DNA from: Anaerocolumna aminovalerica
GTDB taxonomy: Bacteria; Bacillota; Clostridia; Lachnospirales; Lachnospiraceae
Direction of reading: 5' to 3'
Assembly: GCF_900115365.1 (NCBI RefSeq)
Contig: NZ_FOWD01000003.1
Coordinates: forward strand, 154,078-218,077
DNA length: 64,000 nucleotides
The notes under the pieces were generated by a model. It had not been told where the DNA came from, made no database searches, and saw only the letters and a program-made list of their open reading frames with translations. A program made the translations under genes and the position numbers. Shown here in pieces: positions 63,810 to 64,000 of the stretch; the stretch's first letter is position 1, and each line of letters opens with the position of its first letter.

Positions 63810-64000
63810 TTATAAAGTTGGTTTTGAATTTTTGTGATATTTTCTTCTGTTACGTGTCATTTGTCGTTCATATTTCCGGTTGCGGCGGATTTGTGAACGA
63901 CATTTTTGAATTTCGTAAATTAAATCGTTATATATGTAAATCCAGTCTTTTGATGATTCTATTAAAGTTATGATTTTACGTGCAACCCTATATATCAACA
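63810..64000 (-). CDS. C-terminal part of a basic protein running off the right edge
   Basis: An open frame of over 60 codons reaches the window edge and ends at TAA/TAG near 63810. The peptide is Arg/Lys-rich (RNRKYERQMTRNRRKYHKN) with a helical start (IITLIESSKDWIYIYNDLI). No start codon or ribosome site is visible, so it is either the end of a gene outside the window or chance. No family is recognised. The gap 63655-63809 is AT-rich, with nothing I can support. Confidence 0.35.
   Translation of the reverse strand, partial: LIYRVARKIITLIESSKDWIYIYNDLIYEIQKCRSQIRRNRKYERQMTRNRRKYHKNSKPTL

Noticed and set aside
1..64000. tRNA, rRNA or insertion sequence genes
   Set aside because: I found no tRNA-like cloverleaf with TTCGAATCC-type arms, no rRNA block and no transposase; palindromic repeats are too short to encode one.

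Overview
This 64 kb window is AT-rich chromosomal DNA from a low-GC, anaerobic, spore-forming Firmicute. The gene content fits Lachnospiraceae (clostridial cluster XIVa, Lachnoclostridium phytofermentans-like). This assignment is inferred from gene families and gene order, not from a database match. Evidence includes spore-related neighbourhoods (TepA-YlzJ-FtsK/SpoIIIE, a GerMN-like lipoprotein), clostridial cmk-ispH-rpsA order, strong AGGAGG ribosome sites, frequent TTG/GTG starts, and anaerobic genes (formate-THF ligase, ferredoxin, Na+-pumping decarboxylase subunits). I recognised no rRNA, tRNA, CRISPR array or intact insertion sequence.

Layout, left to right. 0-6.4 kb: edge of a probable RNA methyltransferase, a GNAT acetyltransferase, and a five-gene biotin-dependent decarboxylase/transcarboxylase operon (minus strand) with two carboxyltransferase subunits, biotin carrier, OadG-like subunit and OadB-like Na+ pump. 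6.4-10 kb: recX and recA (recA with a promoter and LexA box), a small conserved protein, a VanW protein. 10-18.2 kb: plsX-acpP-rnc-smc-ftsY-ilvA, read right to left. 18.4-28.7 kb: Cys-rich unknown, cheR, rpsA-ispH-cmk-BaiN-like flavoprotein, GerMN lipoprotein, cinA-pgsA-rimO. 29-43 kb: mixed metabolic genes (membrane protein, repeat protein, folD, aconitase family, KdgK-like kinase, ferredoxin, pyrBI, SOD, fhs, HAD phosphatase). 43-46.5 kb: two-component system with a Met/His-rich sensor loop, a SHOCT membrane protein and a secreted Asn/Gly/Tyr-rich protein. 46.5-52 kb: accessory region with an APH-type kinase flanked by direct repeats of an araC 3' end, an AraC-GyrI regulator, a HAD hydrolase and two ATP-grasp ligases associated with a ~97 bp palindromic repeat. 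52-56.3 kb: ftsK-ylzJ-tepA. 56.6-58 kb: an erm methylase with a complete attenuator leader (consensus promoter, ErmD-type leader peptide, terminators). 58.2-63.7 kb: a short-chain dehydrogenase, a 937-residue fusion of a BaiCD/2,4-dienoyl-CoA-reductase-type flavoenzyme to an acetoacetate-decarboxylase-like domain, and a divergent PucR-type regulator.

The most unusual items are the flavoenzyme-decarboxylase fusion with its SDR and PucR partners; the erm leader with both a stalling peptide and a terminator just before erm; the kinase gene bounded by 86-90 bp araC 3'-end duplications; the decarboxylase operon with both 5S-like and 12S-like carboxyltransferases; a family of palindromic intergenic repeats; and a nested RNA-like structure between rimO and pgsA. 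Several gene starts were moved inward from the longest reading frame because the ribosome-binding site decides the start.
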